The position numbers and the translations under genes are program-made. A model generated the notes under the pieces. It was given only the letters and a program-made list of their open reading frames with translations, was not told the DNA's origin and did not search any database. From assembly GCF_051195235.1 (NCBI RefSeq), contig NZ_JBNFZM010000002.1, forward strand, positions 710,614 through 774,613: DNA of 64,000 bases, given 5' to 3'. The stretch's first letter is position 1. Each line of letters opens with the position of its first letter. This document shows, one piece after another, positions 61,605 to 64,000 of this stretch. Source of the DNA: Tateyamaria sp947503385 (GTDB lineage: Bacteria > Pseudomonadota > Alphaproteobacteria > Rhodobacterales > Rhodobacteraceae).

Positions 61605-61648
61605 ATAGCCCTCAATTCTAGCTTGCGGGGCAATCTATTGAGGGCTAT
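61605..61648 (+). repeat. 12-bp perfect inverted repeat after the transposase
   Basis: ATAGCCCTCAAT (61605-61616) and ATTGAGGGCTAT (61637-61648) flank a 20-base loop, between the transposase stop and the next gene start at 61658. The stem is followed by TAAGGG, not a T-run, so it is not a standard terminator. It could be an RNA hairpin that controls the downstream gene or a protein-binding site. A further CTATGG at the ATG may compete with it. Confidence 0.85.
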
Positions 61649-61657
61649 TAAGGGTCT

Positions 61658-62191
61658 ATGGAAAACGATTCCCATAGCCCCGCCCTGAATCGTCTTGAAG
61701 AAATTGAGGCTTCGATTGCCGCGATTCAAGCTAAGATTGCGCTCCTAGAAGCCGAACGGGCGGAAATTCTTGGGGCGCTTGAAGTCCTTGGCCGCTATAT
61801 TCAGCCTCAAGAGAAACAGGTGCGCAAACGCACTCGGCCCACCACAAAATCTAGCGAAGGCACTCCTAGGCCGGACGGAATCCCAACGATTTGGGAAATG
61901 ACCCAAGAAATCTTGGCAACATCGCCGAATGATTGCCTGACAATAGATGAGATTGTTTCAGCCATGGCAGAAACATGGTGGCCTGGGCTTCACAAAACCC
62001 AAGTAGCCCCAACGATTTACAATTTTGCATCTGACAAGGATGGCAGGCTTGAAAAGCCCGAAAGGGGGAAGTTCAAGCTAGCTGAAAAGGTAGAGCCCAC
62101 AGACGAAAAACTTGGCGGTCCACCGTCTGCAGGCTCTTTGTTTTCAACCCCAGCGCAAGGCCGTGAAGCCGGTCCGGGAGGTGGTCCATGA
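61658..62191 (+). CDS. Coiled-coil / winged-helix-like passenger protein
   Basis: A 177-aa protein. Residues about 10-48 form a strong coiled coil (L-E-E-I-E-A-S-I-A-A-I-Q-A-K-I-A-L-L-E). A basic linker follows, and then a compact domain near 75-140 that looks like a winged helix (T-I-W-E-M-T-Q-E-I-L-A and T-I-D-E-I-V-S-A-M-A, then K-T-Q-V-A-P-T-I-Y-N-F-A-S-D). The tail is Gly/Pro-rich. I recognise no named family. It lies directly after the transposase, on the same strand. Confidence 0.75.
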   Translation: MENDSHSPALNRLEEIEASIAAIQAKIALLEAERAEILGALEVLGRYIQPQEKQVRKRTRPTTKSSEGTPRPDGIPTIWEMTQEILATSPNDCLTIDEIVSAMAETWWPGLHKTQVAPTIYNFASDKDGRLEKPERGKFKLAEKVEPTDEKLGGPPSAGSLFSTPAQGREAGPGGGP

Positions 62192-62218
62192 TAATATAGC
62201 ATTCGCCTATATCATGGC

Positions 62219-62245
62219 GGCTCTCGCGTGAGCGGGGGCCGTTTT
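62219..62245 (+). terminator. Terminator after the coiled-coil passenger gene
   Basis: GGCTCTCGC-gtga-GCGGGGGCC forms a 9-bp stem (two G-U pairs) followed by GTTTT. It begins 28 bases after the stop at 62191. A second AT-rich hairpin, ATATAG/CTATAT at 62194-62212, precedes it. Confidence 0.75.
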
Positions 62246-62361
62246 GTCATTCGAGTTTACGGCTCGAACAACCAGACTGTTTTGCAGCCCAACCGCGTAA
62301 ACAATCGCATTTTTTGACGATTCCGTCAACTGCATAACTGTCGCAGCATCAATGGAGACAC

Positions 62362-62562
62362 ATGATGCACGACTGCAAGGTGACGCCTGCCATGGCGTCT
62401 GTAATCAAACTAGCACGTTCTCAACGCATCCCGTACTCGTGGATCACGGGATACTACACTGGCCTCAATTTTGGCCGGATCGCGGATGTAATGAAGGGGC
62501 GCTTGTTCCCAGAAGTACCGCCTGCGCAGGCATTGCCGCCTGACTTCCCAAAAGCAGTGTAA
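62362..62562 (+). CDS. 66-aa passenger protein of unknown function
   Basis: A short protein reading M-M-H-D-C-K-V-T-P-A-M-A-S-V-I, then I-P-Y-S-W-I-T-G-Y-Y-T-G-L-N-F-G-R-I-A-D-V in the middle. The ATG at 62362 is preceded by GGAG about 8 bases upstream. The helix-turn-like pattern suggests a small DNA-binding protein, but I do not recognise a family. It ends 11 bases before a strong terminator. Confidence 0.65.
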   Translation: MMHDCKVTPAMASVIKLARSQRIPYSWITGYYTGLNFGRIADVMKGRLFPEVPPAQALPPDFPKAV

Positions 62563-62573
62563 CAAAGCGTTGT

Positions 62574-62600
62574 AAGGGCGGCTCACAGGCCGCCCTTTTT
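62574..62600. terminator. Bidirectional terminator between passenger genes
   Basis: AAGGGCGGC-tcacag-GCCGCCCTT is a perfect 9-bp stem flanked by further T residues on the right. It serves the 66-aa gene reading rightward. The same hairpin lies at the end of the leftward frameshifted gene, whose stop codon falls inside the loop (62585-62583). Confidence 0.92.
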
Positions 62601-63040
62601 CAATGTCCACAGCTTGCTGACGCCATCCATTCCAGCCTCAATGACCAACCCGTCCTTCTTGATGGTGTTTATGGCAATCCCGATACGCTTCCGCAGCAAA
62701 CGCAGCGTATCCGCATCCCCCTCTATCGTCTGATCTATGACCCAAGCATTCGCGATCTGGCGTGCTGACAGCGGCTCTGACGCTTCGCGCAGCTGCGTCA
62801 GGATAAAGCGTTTCAAATGCCCCTTGGGCGCTGTGTGGCGCGGTATTAAGCCATCATGGTAGGTAGCTGGCGGCTTGGCGTTAGGATCAAACAAGGCAAC
62901 GCAGGCGTCAATGTGCTTGATGCTGGTGCGCACCTTCTCCGCTTCCGCAGTAATCCTGCCAAGCAGCTTACCAGATCTTTTCTTTTGGCTTTCAGTCCTG
63001 AAACAGTGTTCGGGCGTTCGTATTCTACAGAGTTTTCCAT
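62583..63040 (-). pseudogene. Frameshifted passenger gene with coiled-coil and winged-helix regions
   Basis: The coding sequence appears split between two frames. The start, ATG 63040, reads M-E-N-S-V-E-Y-E-R-P-N-T-V-S-G-L-K-A-K-R-K-D-L-V. The family-like continuation, K-L-L-G-R-I-T-A-E-A-E-K-V-R, is in the next frame, so about one base appears lost near 62968. The rest runs on to L-F-D-P-N-A-K-P, then a winged-helix-like part (L-S-A-R-Q-I-A-N-A-W-V, then R-K-R-I-G-I-A-I) to the stop at 62583. The longer single-frame reading from TTG 63074 begins inside the terminal repeat and is unlikely. Confidence 0.65.
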
Positions 63041-63074
63041 GCCCCCTTATGGCTAACCATTTAAGATTATGCAA

Positions 63075-63107
63075 TAACCATATTTAGTGAGCTTGCTCCA
63101 TAATGCC
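63075..63107 (-). repeat. Right terminal inverted repeat of the IS1595-like element
   Basis: Reverse complement begins GGCATTATGGAGCAAGCTC and continues ACTAAATATGGTTA. It matches the left repeat at 32 of 33 positions. The element ends at 63107. Confidence 0.93.
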
Positions 63108-63230
63108 GCTTTTACGCGCAGCGCAAAGGGCAAAGGCGCGTGTCCGCACCGTTGGTGTTGCCAGAGCTCCTGAAGCTAAGCCACTATTCGAAACCTGTCC
63201 GTCGTCAGGGTTTTTGGCACCAATGGCGGT

Positions 63231-64000
63231 CTAAACTGAGAGAGAGTTTGGCTCATCTGGTTGGCTTGATGATGCGGCGTGCTGTCGATGATGCAAGCGC
63301 CGGGCTTCGAGTGTCTTTCGTATGATCTTTTCTCGTTGTTTTTGAATGGCTTTGTCACGCCCGAAGTAGACGTCGGCAGGTGTGACGTTGTTGAGGCTCT
63401 CGTGGTAGCGTTGGTGATTGTAGTGGTCGACGAAGGTTTCGATCTGCGCCTCGAGGTCGCCTGGCAGGAAGTGGTTTTCCAGCAGGATGCGGGTCTTCAA
63501 TGTCTGATGCCATCGTTCGATCTTGCCTTGGGTTTGCGGATGATACGGCGCACCGCGCGAGTGCTTCATGCCCTTCTCCTGCAACCACTCAGCCAAATCG
63601 CCAGAGACGTAACTTGACCCGTTGTCCATTGCCCGGCAGTTGATACGCAGTATCAATGAGAGGGGCTGAGCAGGCGCGGTTTATGGACAACATGAACCCG
63701 ATCACAGCCAGATGCCTGCAGCGCCAGGTCCAATGTGTCAGTCACATCCGCTGCTCGCATGGTGGCGCACAGCTTCCAGAAGATGATGTAGCGGCTGTCG
63801 TCGTCTCGGGTTGTGCTGAGATAGAACCAACCCCAACCGATGACCTTGAGATAGGTGAAGTCGGTTTGCCAGAGTTGGTTGATGGCCGTTGTTTTGTGCT
63901 GGAACACATCGGCGGCTTTCAGAACGATGAAGGCCGGGCTGGTGATCAGATCATGCGCTTTGAGCGTGCGATAAACCGTGGATTCCGAGACAAAGTAGCG
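63231..64000 (-). pseudogene. IS3-family transposase (orfB), interrupted and cut by the window end
   Basis: Two frame segments belong to one rve/DDE transposase. From the window edge to 63665 the frame has Y-F-V-S-E-S-T-V-Y-R-T-L, Q-L-W-Q-T-D-F-T-Y-L and V-H-K-P-R-L-L-S. From 63626 to 63231 it has D-N-G-S-S-Y-V-S-G, Y-H-P-Q-T-Q-G-K-I-E-R and Y-N-H-Q-R-Y-H-E-S-L. A 38-base insertion at 63627-63664, containing TTGATAC-gca-GTATCAA, splits R-L-L-S from D-N-G-S-S and shifts the frame by 2. The gene's 5' part and any orfA lie beyond base 64000. Related transposases usually read R-L-L-S-D-N-G-S without a break (from memory). Confidence 0.85.

Larger units (their letters stand above)
60221..63107. 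mobile_element. IS1595-like element with passenger genes
   Basis: A 2887-bp unit bounded by 33-bp inverted repeats that match at 32 of 33 positions. It encodes an IS1595-family transposase (60638-61597) and four other genes: a DUF6471 protein, a coiled-coil/winged-helix-like protein, a 66-aa protein and a frameshifted protein. IS1595 elements are normally 0.8-2 kb, but some groups carry passengers. The usual 8-bp target duplication is absent (left flank ACATTTCC, right flank GCTTTTAC), so the element may have been rearranged or moved by end-to-end deletion. Confidence 0.85.

Noticed and set aside
63074..63075. Start of the last passenger gene at TTG 63074
   Set aside because: The codon lies at the inner edge of the terminal repeat, and the first 30 residues are unlike a protein N-terminus. 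The ATG at 63040 in another frame is better.
57558..64000. Complete tRNA-integrated island with attachment repeats
   Set aside because: No second copy of the tRNA 3' end and no integrase could be found in the window, so I do not annotate att sites.
1..64000. CRISPR arrays or rRNA genes
   Set aside because: No evenly spaced direct repeats and no rRNA-like sequence were seen on either strand.

Overview
The window looks like a chromosomal segment of a marine alphaproteobacterium of the Rhodobacterales (Roseobacter/Rhodobacter group). This rests on the high GC, the gene orders tolQRAB-pal beside ruvCAB, ycjX next to ycjF, and infA-maf-RNase E/G-yacG-tRNA-Phe, a phosphatidylcholine synthase, and a complete run of aerobic cobalamin genes. 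The genus assignment is inference from gene content; no rRNA is present.

Region 1 (1-8035, minus strand) holds cell-envelope and recombination genes: the start of a cpoB-like gene, pal, tolB, tolA, tolR, tolQ, ybgC, two genes of unknown function, then ruvB, ruvA and ruvC. Region 2 (8036-31294) is housekeeping: a DUF1127 mini-protein with a strong terminator, prmA, two transporters, an alkylguanine-DNA methyltransferase, phosphatidylcholine synthase, a P460-type cytochrome, xerC-DUF484, fsa, priA, ileS, a large DUF2339 membrane protein, a cyclic-nucleotide-binding/thioredoxin-reductase-like fusion, ycjF-GNAT-ycjX and truA. Region 3 (31291-36547, minus) is a less understood group: a DUF3726-like protein, a 547-aa protein of unknown function, an ACAD10/11-like acyl-CoA dehydrogenase, a beta-keto acid cleavage enzyme (BKACE) and a hydroxymuconate-isomerase-like protein.

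Region 4 (36570-53429) is the vitamin B12 locus. cobQ and cobO lie on the minus strand. A cobalamin riboswitch at about 40118-40296 precedes a plus-strand operon: DUF1636, cobW, cobN, cobG, cobH, cobI, cobJ, cobL, cobE, cobM, cobB, cobA, mostly with 4-base overlaps. cobK sits on the opposite strand between cobJ and cobL. cobG plus cobN mark the oxygen-dependent pathway. No cobF is present. A YdjM-like membrane hydrolase beside cobO carries an in-frame TGA.

Region 5 (53426-57632) has a LysR regulator divergent from a nitrilase-family amidohydrolase, then infA, maf, a short RNase E/G, yacG and tRNA-Phe(GAA). Region 6 (57633-64000) is an accessory island abutting tRNA-Phe, visibly more AT-rich and with looser spacing. 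It carries a HEPN (Apea-type) protein divergent from a PD-(D/E)XK nuclease-like protein, a candidate defence pair. Next is a 2.9-kb IS1595-like element bounded by 33-bp inverted repeats and carrying four accessory genes, one apparently frameshifted. Last is an IS3-family transposase broken by a 38-bp palindromic insertion and cut by the window end.
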